A stretch of 7,609 nt of DNA from Bacillota bacterium (GTDB lineage: Bacteria > Bacillota > Clostridia > Peptostreptococcales > Anaerovoracaceae): assembly GCA_017534025.1 (NCBI GenBank), contig JAFWDF010000019.1:1-7609 (forward strand), given 5' to 3'. Shown here one piece after another: positions 1 to 5,656 of this stretch. Under the pieces are notes generated by a model. It was not told where the DNA came from, searched no databases, and worked only from the letters and a program-made list of their open reading frames with translations. How positions within the stretch are numbered: position 1 is the first letter of the stretch; each line of letters starts with the position of its first letter. The position numbers and the translations under genes were made by a program.

Positions 1-136
1 CGAGTGGATGCGGGACTGGGAAGACCGCTGCCGGCAGGCGGGGGCTGATCTGGCCGCCGATAGTGTAATGGCCAATGACACGCCGGATGATGCCGCCGTT
101 GCCGCGTGTCAGGCGCTGGGTGCGGCACTGGCATAA
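1..136 (+). CDS. Flavodoxin, C-terminal fragment (5' end outside window)
   Basis: The open frame starts at base 2 (first full codon GAG) and ends at TAA 134-136, leaving 44 residues. The fragment begins EWMRDWEDRCRQAGADL and later reads NDTPDDAAVAACQALGAALA. This matches the last helix-strand-helix of short-chain clostridial flavodoxins, where a W-x-x-x-W-x-x-R segment is followed by a 'NE-x-PD-x-x-x-x-x-C-x-x-LG' ending. Flavodoxins are small cytoplasmic FMN proteins that carry single electrons and can replace ferredoxin. The FMN-binding phosphate loop would lie upstream of the window and cannot be seen. The conserved C-terminal shape and a normal stop argue for an intact gene cut by the window edge. 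Family identification rests on recalled similarity and is fairly secure; which flavodoxin paralogue it is cannot be told. Confidence 0.8.
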   Translation, partial: EWMRDWEDRCRQAGADLAADSVMANDTPDDAAVAACQALGAALA

Positions 137-145
137 TATAGCGGG

Positions 146-232
146 GCTGTTCTGCATTCGCATAAGTGTTAATGTGTCTGCCGCCGTGGCGGATTTTTCC
201 TCCATTCCTGCGCGGCGGCAGGTCAGAACAGC
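146..232. repeat. Nested inverted repeats in flavodoxin 3' region
   Basis: An outer pair GCTGTTCTG (146-154) and CAGAACAGC (224-232) is perfectly complementary. Inside it CTGCCGCC (178-185) pairs with GGCGGCAG (214-221). The left inner arm can instead form a tiny local hairpin, CCGC-CGTG-GCGG (181-192), which is followed by ATTTTT (193-198). The two folds are mutually exclusive. This could be a weak or bipartite terminator of the flavodoxin transcript, or an mRNA 3' stabiliser. The pairing is seen directly; the function is inference. Confidence 0.4.
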
Positions 233-271
233 ATTCTTCTCTTTGAAAAAGATTTTTGGTTTGAAAGAAAA

Positions 272-320
272 GGGGCTGTGAAGCTTGGAAATGAATATTT
301 CAGGCTTCACAGTCCTTTTT
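272..320 (+). terminator. Intrinsic terminator after flavodoxin
   Basis: The left arm GGGCTGTGAAGC (273-284) pairs with GCTTCACAGTCC (304-315) over 12 pairs with one G-T wobble. The loop is 19 bases and T5 follows at 316-320. The A-run before the stem and the T-run after it let it act on both strands. It lies about 136 bases past the flavodoxin stop. Its 5' arm shares 18 of 19 bases with the hairpin at 5657-5701. Confidence 0.8.
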
Positions 321-335
321 CTGTGGATTGAAAGT

Positions 336-413
336 GTCCGGTACGGGTCGGTACGTCTGGTACGGGCCCGCTACGTCCGGTACGGATCCGGTACGTCCGG
401 TACGTCCGGTACG
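336..413. repeat. Tandem array of GGTACG units
   Basis: Eight GGTACG hexamers (one reads GCTACG) end at 345, 355, 364, 375, 384, 395, 404 and 413. Spacers of three to five bases, mostly TCC or GATCC, separate them, so the period is 9 to 11 bases, close to one helical turn. Variation in spacer length with a constant hexamer points to repeated unequal duplication or to a set of phased binding sites. No coding frame fits, since the period is not constant modulo three. Function unknown. Confidence 0.75.
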
Positions 414-450
414 GCGCAAGGGTGTGGCGGCGGGTGGGAAGCGGATTGTT

Positions 451-486
451 GCCGGAATTGGCGCCGCCTGCCGGACACCCTGCAGT
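451..486 (+). repeat. Half copy of the structured repeat (left module only)
   Basis: This segment matches the left module of the downstream copies. It begins with a small hairpin GCCG-GAAT-TGGC (451-462), equivalent to GCCG-GAAT-CGGC at 623-634. It then carries CCTGCCGGACA (467-477), identical to the outer-stem arm of copy 1 at 513-523. The right module, with the inner hairpin and closing arm, is missing. The arm can therefore only pair with 589-599, in competition with copy 1's own arm. Confidence 0.6.
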
Positions 487-505
487 GCGGGTGATTGGCG
501 AGATT

Positions 506-599
506 GGAGCTGCCTGCCGGACACTCTGCAGTTTAGAAGAAAGGATTGTCCGACGCAGCCGGACAATCCACTATTGCAGGATAGGATTTGTCCGGCAGG
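506..599 (+). repeat. Structured tandem repeat element, copy 1
   Basis: The outer stem is CCTGCCGGACA (513-523) with TGTCCGGCAGG (589-599), 11 perfect pairs. It encloses a hairpin GGATTGTCCG (543-552) with CGGACAATCC (560-569), 10 perfect pairs and a 7-base loop. Two joining segments separate the stems: one contains GTTTAGAAG (531-539) and the other ATAGGATTTG (581-590). The architecture (outer stem, asymmetric internal loop with conserved bases, inner hairpin) resembles a small structured RNA or a BOX-like intergenic repeat. I do not recognise a named class. It aligns without gaps to 632-723 at an offset of 126 bases. Confidence 0.7.
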
Positions 600-631
600 G
601 CGCCATGCAGAAGCGTGAATATGCCGGAATC

Positions 632-725
632 GGCGCTGACTGTTGGACAATTCGCGGTTTAGAAGGAAGAGATGTCCGGCAGAGCCGGACATCTTACTGC
701 CAAAGGATAAGCTTTGTCCGGCAAC
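632..725 (+). repeat. Structured tandem repeat element, copy 2
   Basis: The outer stem is TGTTGGACA (641-649) with TGTCCGGCA (715-723), nine pairs including two U-G wobbles. The inner hairpin AGATGTCCGGC (670-680) pairs with GCCGGACATCT (684-694) across a 3-base loop, and G669-U695 extends it. Relative to copy 1, three inner pairs have changed on both sides: 544/568, 545/567 and 546/566 correspond to 670/694, 671/693 and 672/692. GTTTAGAAG (657-665) is conserved exactly. The element ends about 115 bases before the nitroreductase start. Whether it regulates that gene is inference. Confidence 0.7.
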
Positions 726-838
726 CATTTCTTTCATACCGGGTTGCAATGTAACCGCCGATCTACTATGCTGTTCCCAACAGGGCCGGCACGGGCGGAA
801 ATACTGGTTATGGAACAAAGGGGAGGATTGACATTACT

Positions 839-1354
839 ATGAGTTTACTGGAAATCATGCTGCAGAGGCGCAGTATAAGAAAGTACACGGGCGAAGACAT
901 TTCCGCTGAAAAACTGGAAAAGATTCTGCAGGCGGGACTGTTGGCGCCCACAAGCAGGAACCGGAAGCCCTGCACATTGTACGTTGTAAAAGATCGGGCA
1001 AAACTGGAAGCGCTTTCACAGGCAAAGAACGCAGGCGCAGCTATGCTGGCGGACTGTGCCGCGGCAATTGCGGTGTTCGGAGATCCGCTGAAAGCAGACA
1101 CATGGATTGAAGATTCTTCCATTGCCCTTTCCTATATGAACCTGATGGCGGTGGAGCAGGGGGTCGGATCTTGCTGGGTGCAGATGCATTTAAGGGAAGA
1201 CCGCGAGGGGCAGGACGCCGAGCAAAATGTACTGGAGATCCTCGGGGCGCCGGCGCATTTCCGGATCGTCGGGATCCTGTCTCTGGGCATGCCGGCAGAA
1301 ATGCCGGAACCGCATTCGTTACCGGACGTCGGGACAGAAACGATACAGATATGA
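839..1354 (+). CDS. Nitroreductase-family flavoprotein
   Basis: This 171-residue protein belongs to the FMN-dependent nitroreductase superfamily, cytoplasmic enzymes that use NAD(P)H to reduce nitro groups, quinones or related compounds. The family's N-terminal FMN phosphate-binding pattern is clear: R10-R11-S12-I13-R14-K15-Y16. It is followed by APTSRNRKP near residues 36-44, the usual second flavin-contact region. The stretch DSSIALSYMNLMAVEQGVGSC is the central helix of the fold, and a glycine-rich IVGILSLGMP strand lies near the end. The length fits the short clostridial clade (about 170 residues). The ATG has GGAGG at 822-826 but with a long 12-base gap; no better in-frame start exists. 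The stop overlaps the next gene's ATG (ATGA), so translation is coupled. The exact substrate cannot be inferred. Confidence 0.92.
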   Translation: MSLLEIMLQRRSIRKYTGEDISAEKLEKILQAGLLAPTSRNRKPCTLYVVKDRAKLEALSQAKNAGAAMLADCAAAIAVFGDPLKADTWIEDSSIALSYMNLMAVEQGVGSCWVQMHLREDREGQDAEQNVLEILGAPAHFRIVGILSLGMPAEMPEPHSLPDVGTETIQI

Positions 1355-1917
1355 GATTATTCATTGCCATTCAGTTAGATGACTCGATGAAAGAAGCGCT
1401 GGCGGCGGTGCAGAACGAATTCCGGGCGCAGGGGATCCGCGGAAATTACACGCCCGTGGAAAATATGCATCTGACACTGGCGTTTATCGGGGAGTATTCC
1501 GACCCCGGTGAGGTGCTGGAAGTAATGGAAGAGGCGGACTTTGCGCCGTTTCGTCTGGAATACAGCGGGATCGGCTCCTTTGATGCGCTCTGGTGGGCGG
1601 GCATCCGGGAAAATGAACCGCTGAAAATGCTGGTCAGAAAACTGCGCCATGCACTGGCGGAGGCGGGCATCCCGTATGACCGGAAAAAATTCCGCCCGCA
1701 CATTACCCTGATCCGCAAACCGGTGATTCGCGGCCGGCACGGTTCGGCTGCCGCCGGGCTCACAGATTTTCAATGGGCAGACCCGGCACAATTCGCGGGG
1801 CAGGCATCCTCTCCCGTAAGCATGCCCGTCCGGCGCATTTCGCTCATGCTGTCAACCCGCGGGAAACATGGCATGATCTATACGGAGCTCGGAAGTGTGG
1901 AAGCAAACAGGGATTGA
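1351..1917 (+). CDS. thpR: RNA 2',3'-cyclic phosphodiesterase (2H family)
   Basis: This 188-residue protein is a 2H phosphoesterase of the ThpR/LigT family. The family hydrolyses RNA 2',3'-cyclic phosphates to 2'-phosphates and was first noted for tRNA half ligation in vitro. The sequence starts MRLFIAIQL, the typical first strand. It has both catalytic signatures: H40-L-T-L (in NMHLTLAFIG) and H117-I-T-L (in FRPHITLIRK). The spacing of 77 residues and the total length are normal. I chose ATG 1351, because it overlaps the nitroreductase stop and begins exactly at the conserved strand; the open frame extends upstream to 1171 but only inside the nitroreductase gene. The cellular substrate is unknown for most members, so the coupling to a nitroreductase does not reveal a pathway. 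It ends 30 bases from the convergent transporter, with no clear terminator between them. Confidence 0.93.
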   Translation: MRLFIAIQLDDSMKEALAAVQNEFRAQGIRGNYTPVENMHLTLAFIGEYSDPGEVLEVMEEADFAPFRLEYSGIGSFDALWWAGIRENEPLKMLVRKLRHALAEAGIPYDRKKFRPHITLIRKPVIRGRHGSAAAGLTDFQWADPAQFAGQASSPVSMPVRRISLMLSTRGKHGMIYTELGSVEANRD

Positions 1918-1947
1918 CCGGTGCATTTCCGGCAGAATGGTTTGCTG

Positions 1948-3225
1948 TTAATGACTCTGCCTCCGGCGAAGGCCTGCGAAGAACCAGACGGCAGACAGGA
2001 CAATAAAAATGGAAATGATCCGGTACATGGCATCGTAACCGGCTGCAGAGGCCAGCAGACCGGCGATGACCGAACCGATTCCGATGCCGCCGTCAAATCC
2101 GATCATGAAAGTCGCGGTGGCGGAGCCCCGGCGTTCGGCCGGCACGGAAGCTACGGCAAGTGCTTCCAGAGAGGACATGCAGATGCCCATGCCGGTGCCG
2201 TACAAAGCGGCGCTCACCAGGAAGAGCGGCAGTCCTTTCGCGCTTCCCAGACACAGCATGCCCAGGAAGGTCAGAAGCATGCCCGGCCAGACTACGAAAG
2301 CGGTGCCTTTCCGGTCGGTAAGCCTTCCTGCAATCGGCCTGGTGAGCAGCATGGAGATGGCATAGACCGCGAAATAGATCCCGGAATTTCCTATATTTCG
2401 CTCCGCACCGTACAGGGCGACAAAACCGGTCAGCGCCCCGTAGGAGGTGCTGATCAGCAGAATGGTCAGAGCCGGGAAAACAGCGCCCGGATGAAGCAGG
2501 AACCGGAACAGGCCGCTGCGGGAGCCTGACCGGCTGCCAGTTTGATCGGGCCGGCTGCCGTCAGCCTGCACAGTCCGGCCGCTCTCAGGTTGTGATGCCT
2601 GGCTGCCGGAAGCGGCCGGGCTTTCTTGCCCGGAAGACTGCAGGTCGCGGGCGGAGCGCATGGTCATGAAGAAGGAGAGGAGCAGGGCGACGCCCGCGGT
2701 GGCCGCGGCAAAGGCAAACATGCCGTGGAATCCGGTCCGGGCGAGAATCAGGAGACCCAGGGCCGGGCCGGCGGCCATGCCCAGGCTGTTGGACAGGGCA
2801 AAGTAGCCCATTCCTTCCGCAAAGCGGGCCGGCGGCAGGCTGTCTGCGGCAATGGTATTGGAAGCCGTGCTGGACATTCCCCAGCCGACGGAGTGCAGAA
2901 TCCGGACCGCGATGATCAACGCGACGGAGACTACTGCGCCATAGAGCAGCGCGATCAGAAGCATTATTATTAATCCGGCCGAAAAGACCACTCTTCTGCC
3001 GAAACGGTCCAGCATCCAGCCGGCAACCGCCCGCATCAGCAGCGCGGAGAACGTGAAAACGCCGACGGAAAGCCCCACCGCTGCATCGCTGCCGCCGCAT
3101 TCGGCGATATAAACCGGCAGCGTGACGACCAGCATTTCAAATCCCAGAAACAGCATAAAATTGGATAATGTGATGATCACCAGGTTTTTGGACCAGATCG
3201 TGTCAGAGGAAGTGTTTGGTTTCAT
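1948..3225 (-). CDS. MFS transporter, probable drug/metabolite efflux type
   Basis: This 425-residue integral membrane protein has the two six-helix halves of the major facilitator superfamily. Motif A (G69-WMLDRFGRR-78) lies between helices 2 and 3, and a weaker copy, GRLTDRKG, sits at the same place in the second half. RILHSVGWGMSSTASNTIAAD (about 108-128) fits helix 4, and ALSNSLGMAAGPALG (143-157) fits the motif C region typical of proton-driven exporters. The central cytoplasmic loop (about 190-238) is unusually rich in Ser, Gly, Gln and Arg and looks disordered. The start is ATG at 3225-3223, preceded by AGAAAGGA (3239-3232) with a 6-base gap. It is transcribed away from upp and converges on thpR. 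The substrate cannot be predicted. Confidence 0.9.
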   Translation of the reverse strand: MKPNTSSDTIWSKNLVIITLSNFMLFLGFEMLVVTLPVYIAECGGSDAAVGLSVGVFTFSALLMRAVAGWMLDRFGRRVVFSAGLIIMLLIALLYGAVVSVALIIAVRILHSVGWGMSSTASNTIAADSLPPARFAEGMGYFALSNSLGMAAGPALGLLILARTGFHGMFAFAAATAGVALLLSFFMTMRSARDLQSSGQESPAASGSQASQPESGRTVQADGSRPDQTGSRSGSRSGLFRFLLHPGAVFPALTILLISTSYGALTGFVALYGAERNIGNSGIYFAVYAISMLLTRPIAGRLTDRKGTAFVVWPGMLLTFLGMLCLGSAKGLPLFLVSAALYGTGMGICMSSLEALAVASVPAERRGSATATFMIGFDGGIGIGSVIAGLLASAAGYDAMYRIISIFIVLSAVWFFAGLRRRQSH

Positions 3226-3268
3226 AGCAGATCCTTTCTAAAGACAGCCGGTTTTCTCTTCTGTTATC

Positions 3269-3297
3269 AGAATATATGTTTTTACCGGGGGCGTCAA
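3269..3297 (-). promoter_or_regulatory. Predicted sigma-70 type promoter for the MFS gene
   Basis: On the minus strand, TTGACG (3297-3292) is followed after 17 bases by TATTCT (3274-3269); TATATT at 3276-3271 is an alternative -10 with 15-base spacing. Transcription would begin near 3262, giving a leader of about 37 bases before the ATG. Prediction from consensus only. Confidence 0.6.
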
Positions 3298-3327
3298 TGA
3301 ATCCGCGTCGGCACCTTCATATTGCCA

Positions 3328-3357
3328 TTGACTGCAAGGCGTTGCATCGCATAAAAT
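3328..3357 (+). promoter_or_regulatory. Predicted sigma-70 type promoter for upp-uraA
   Basis: TTGACT (3328-3333) and TAAAAT (3352-3357) are separated by 18 bases. Transcription would begin near 3364, leaving a leader of roughly 85 bases that contains the hairpin at 3403-3440. The two divergent -35 boxes are only about 30 bases apart, so one bound regulator could affect both genes. Confidence 0.6.
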
Positions 3358-3402
3358 AATGAATAGAAAAATTGATATGGCACAGGTACAGGAAAGGAGT
3401 AT

Positions 3403-3440
3403 GCGGCGGGTGTTTCCTCAAACGGGAACCGGCCGGCCGC
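3403..3440 (+). promoter_or_regulatory. Hairpin in the upp leader next to the ribosome site
   Basis: The inner stem GTTTCC (3412-3417) pairs with GGGAAC (3424-3429), with one wobble and a 6-base loop. The outer arms GCGGC (3403-3407) and GCCGC (3436-3440) pair perfectly, with short bulges between. The hairpin ends one base before AGGAAG (3441-3446), the upp ribosome site. A purine-rich GGAAAGGAG lies just upstream (3391-3399). It could place or mask the ribosome site. It has no T-run and no PyrR-loop resemblance that I can see. Confidence 0.45.
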
Positions 3441-3450
3441 AGGAAGTGAA

Positions 3451-4101
3451 ATGGCTGATAATGATAATACAATGGAAAATGTAGTAGTCCTGGGACATCC
3501 GCTTCTAAAGCACAAAATTACCATGCTTCGGGATAAGGGTACCGGCACCAATGAGTTCCGGGCACTGATCGAGGAGATCGCCATGCTCATGGGCTACGAA
3601 GCTCTGCGGGATCTTCCGACTGAAGATGTGGAAGTGGAAACGCCGATCGAGACCTGCATGTCTCCGGTAATCGCGGGTAAAAAGCTGGCCGTTGTGCCGA
3701 TTCTTCGTGCCGGCCTCGGCATGGTCAGCGGCATTCTGGCCCTGGTACCGACCGCAAAAGTAGGCCATATCGGCATGTACCGCGATGAAGAGACCCACGA
3801 ACCGCAGGAATATTACTGCAAGTTGCCGAAAGGCATTAAAAACCGTGTCGTTGTAGTGGTGGATCCGATGCTGGCCACCGGCGGCTCGGCAGTGGACGCG
3901 GTTAATCTGATCAAGGAAAAGGGCGCGACCAATATTAAATTCATGGCGATTATCGCTGCGCCGGAAGGACTGAAGGCATTTACCGATGCGCATCCGGACG
4001 TACAGCTGTACGTCGGCCAGGTGGACCGCTGCCTGAATGACGACGCCTATATCTGCCCGGGTCTGGGCGATGCCGGCGACCGGATTTTCGGCACGAAATA
4101 A
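3451..4101 (+). CDS. upp: Uracil phosphoribosyltransferase
   Basis: This 216-residue cytoplasmic enzyme makes UMP from uracil and PRPP, the pyrimidine salvage step. The sequence carries the PRPP-binding loop VVVVD138-PMLATGGS146 and the family's C-terminal uracil-binding end ICPGLGDAGDRIFGTK. ENVVVLGHPLLKHKITMLRD at the N-terminus and AVVPILRAGLGM are also typical. Usual length is about 209. The ATG at 3472 would give exactly that length but has no ribosome site, whereas ATG 3451 has AGGAAG (3441-3446) with a short 4-base gap, so I keep 3451. It is followed after about 70 bases by the uracil permease on the same strand with no terminator, so the two form an operon for uracil uptake and capture. 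Confidence 0.97.
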   Translation: MADNDNTMENVVVLGHPLLKHKITMLRDKGTGTNEFRALIEEIAMLMGYEALRDLPTEDVEVETPIETCMSPVIAGKKLAVVPILRAGLGMVSGILALVPTAKVGHIGMYRDEETHEPQEYYCKLPKGIKNRVVVVVDPMLATGGSAVDAVNLIKEKGATNIKFMAIIAAPEGLKAFTDAHPDVQLYVGQVDRCLNDDAYICPGLGDAGDRIFGTK

Positions 4102-4111
4102 TACGTCTGAT

Positions 4112-4135
4112 CCGGCAGCCGGCCCGGGCCGCCGG
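4112..4135 (+). other. GC-rich hairpin between upp and uraA
   Basis: CCGGC (4112-4116) pairs with GCCGG (4131-4135) around a GC-only centre that itself holds the palindrome GGCCCGGGCC (4121-4130). No T-run follows, so it is unlikely to be an intrinsic terminator. It may adjust relative expression of the two cistrons by protecting the upstream mRNA, which is inference. Confidence 0.4.
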
Positions 4136-4157
4136 GTAAGAGAATCTGTTTGTTGTG

Positions 4158-4166
4158 AAAGAGAGG
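4158..4166 (+). promoter_or_regulatory. Ribosome binding site that favours a TTG start for uraA
   Basis: AAAGAGAGG (4158-4166) lies 6 bases before TTG 4173-4175. The longer open frame starts at GTG 4155, but that codon overlaps the front of this site and has only GGTAAGAG (4135-4142) about 12 bases upstream. The next ATG (4188) has only a weak AGGAA immediately before it. TTG 4173 is therefore the best-supported start. Confidence 0.55.
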
Positions 4167-4172
4167 TTTCTG

Positions 4173-5651
4173 TTGAGTGATCAGGAAATGTTAAAGAAAG
4201 AAAGCCCGGAAGCCGGGCTGGAGGCAGCCGCCTCTGAAGCTGCTGCGGCAGCCGGTTCGGTCGTGCAGGAAGCTTCTGCAGTATCGTCCGGCGGGTTCGT
4301 GAACCATGACCCAAATGCCATTTATGACGCGAGCACATTGGGCGCTCCGAAGTTTGGCCTGCTGGGACTGCAGCACATGTTTGCCATGTTCGGCGCAACG
4401 GTGCTGGTACCGGCGCTGACCGGGATCGACGTATCCACTACGCTTCTTTTTGCAGGTCTGGGCACATTGCTCTTCCACTTTATTACGAAATTCAAGGTGC
4501 CGGCGTTCCTGGGTTCCTCCTTCGCGTTCCTCGCGGGATACTGGGCGATTGCGCCGGACGGAGACAAGGCGCTTCTGCCGTACGCATGTTTCGGTGTAGC
4601 CTGCGCGGCCCTGCTGTATTTCGTGCTGGCCGCGCTGATCTATGGTTTTGGCATTCAGCGGGTCATGCGGTTCTTCCCGCCCGTGGTAACGGGCCCGATC
4701 ATTATCGCCATCGGCCTGAATCTTTCCCAGTCTGCGGTGGAAAATTGTACGGCAAACTGGTGGATCGCTCTGGTAGCTATTGCGATTGTAGTCATCGCAA
4801 ATATCTGGGGTAAGGGCATGATCCGGATTATCCCGATTCTGCTGGGGGTTGTCGGCTCTTATCTGGTGGGGGCGGTGACCGGCAACGTGGACTTTTCCAT
4901 TATCCGTGATGCGGCGTGGATCGGTCTGCCGCTGTCCTGGGACCAGACGGCGCTGAGCCTGATCGGTCATGCGGACACCGGCCTGATGCTCACGGCCATT
5001 ATCACGATCGTGCCGATCGCGCTGGCGACGATGATTGAGCATATCGGTGATATTTCCGCCATTTCCTCTACGGTAGGCAGAAATTACCTCGCTGATCCGG
5101 GGCTCCACCGGACTTTATGCGGTGACGGTATGGCGACATTCCTGGCTGCGCTGTTCGGCGCGCCGGCAAACACGACGTACGGCGAAAATACGGGCGTGCT
5201 GTCGCTGACCAAGGTATACGACCCGCGGGTTATCCGTCTGGCAGCCGTATTTGCCATGATCCTGTCCTTCTCGCCGAAGGTCGGTGCCGTGATTACTGCG
5301 ATGCCGACAGCCACGCTGGGCGGCGTTTCACTGGTGCTGTACGGCATGATTTCGGCGGTCGGCGTACGGAATCTGATTGAAAACAAGGTGGACTTCACCA
5401 AGAGCCGCAATATCATCATCGCGGCGCTGATTCTGGTACTGTCGATCGGGATCAATTACAGTACGGCGGGCGCGCTGTCCTTTACGATCGGCGGCGTAAC
5501 CATCAGCCTGACCGGTCTGGCTGTCGGTGCGCTGGCAGGGATTATTCTCAATGCGGTTCTGCCGGGCAAGGATTACGTTTTCGACGAAGCCGAAGCGGCG
5601 ATTGCCGTGGAAAATATGTCGGCCAGAACGATCGACCACGAGGAGAAGTAA
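4173..5651 (+). CDS. uraA: Uracil permease, NCS2 family
   Basis: This integral membrane protein (492 residues from the chosen TTG start; 498 from GTG 4155) is a nucleobase-cation symporter-2 member that imports uracil with protons. Family landmarks are GLQHMFAMFGATVLVP (65-80), GSSFAF, MIEHIGD with E289, and GAPANTTYGENTGV with E338. The two glutamates are 49 residues apart, as are the uracil-contacting E241 and E290 of Escherichia coli UraA, so they are probably the same residues. The fold has about 14 hydrophobic segments. The N-terminus is about 44 residues longer than in E. coli: an acidic, alanine-rich soluble tail (roughly residues 3-40). It sits directly behind upp, which traps the imported uracil as UMP. 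pyrP is the name used in Bacillus. Confidence 0.95.
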   Translation: MSDQEMLKKESPEAGLEAAASEAAAAAGSVVQEASAVSSGGFVNHDPNAIYDASTLGAPKFGLLGLQHMFAMFGATVLVPALTGIDVSTTLLFAGLGTLLFHFITKFKVPAFLGSSFAFLAGYWAIAPDGDKALLPYACFGVACAALLYFVLAALIYGFGIQRVMRFFPPVVTGPIIIAIGLNLSQSAVENCTANWWIALVAIAIVVIANIWGKGMIRIIPILLGVVGSYLVGAVTGNVDFSIIRDAAWIGLPLSWDQTALSLIGHADTGLMLTAIITIVPIALATMIEHIGDISAISSTVGRNYLADPGLHRTLCGDGMATFLAALFGAPANTTYGENTGVLSLTKVYDPRVIRLAAVFAMILSFSPKVGAVITAMPTATLGGVSLVLYGMISAVGVRNLIENKVDFTKSRNIIIAALILVLSIGINYSTAGALSFTIGGVTISLTGLAVGALAGIILNAVLPGKDYVFDEAEAAIAVENMSARTIDHEEK

Positions 5652-5656
5652 GGAAA

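Larger units (their letters stand above)
137..838. other. 700-base gene-free region with terminator and repeats
   Basis: No reading frame here has family resemblance, a good ribosome site or codon periodicity. Several frames on both strands stay open only because the sequence is GC-rich and repetitive. In order it holds a nested inverted repeat (146-232), an intrinsic terminator (272-320), a GGTACG tandem array (336-413), a modular structured repeat (451-725), and a roughly 110-base leader before the nitroreductase. I could not find a convincing sigma-70 promoter for the nitroreductase. TTGCAA at 744-749 with TACTAT at 764-769 has only 14 bases of spacing. Confidence 0.75.

Noticed and set aside
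336..725. CRISPR array
   Set aside because: There are no equal-length unique spacers between identical repeats; units are too short (9-11) or too diverged (126), and no cas gene is nearby.
451..725. Integron attC sites
   Set aside because: The hairpins lack the paired GTTRRRY/RYYYAAC core sites, and no integrase or cassette genes are seen.
300..818. Minus-strand 172-codon open frame, and + strand frames at 328-618 and 422-754, with internal peptide repeats
   Set aside because: The peptide repeats are forced because the DNA repeat period (126) is a multiple of three. Substitutions between copies show no codon-phase bias, stems covary, and no ribosome site or family resemblance is present.
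1171..1350. Upstream extension of the phosphodiesterase frame
   Set aside because: It lies wholly inside the nitroreductase gene in another frame. The protein family begins at the MRLFIAI strand encoded from 1351.
2585..3100. Minus-strand 171-codon open frame inside the MFS gene
   Set aside because: The Arg-rich, low-information translation is a shadow of the membrane protein in another frame.
3401..3484. 27-codon leader ORF before upp
   Set aside because: The GGAAAGGAG site is only one base from its ATG, the frame overlaps the upp start, and its codons show no attenuation-like run.
3505..4398. Minus-strand 297-codon open frame opposite upp
   Set aside because: It is antisense to a clear upp gene, has no family resemblance, and arises from GC-rich codon structure.
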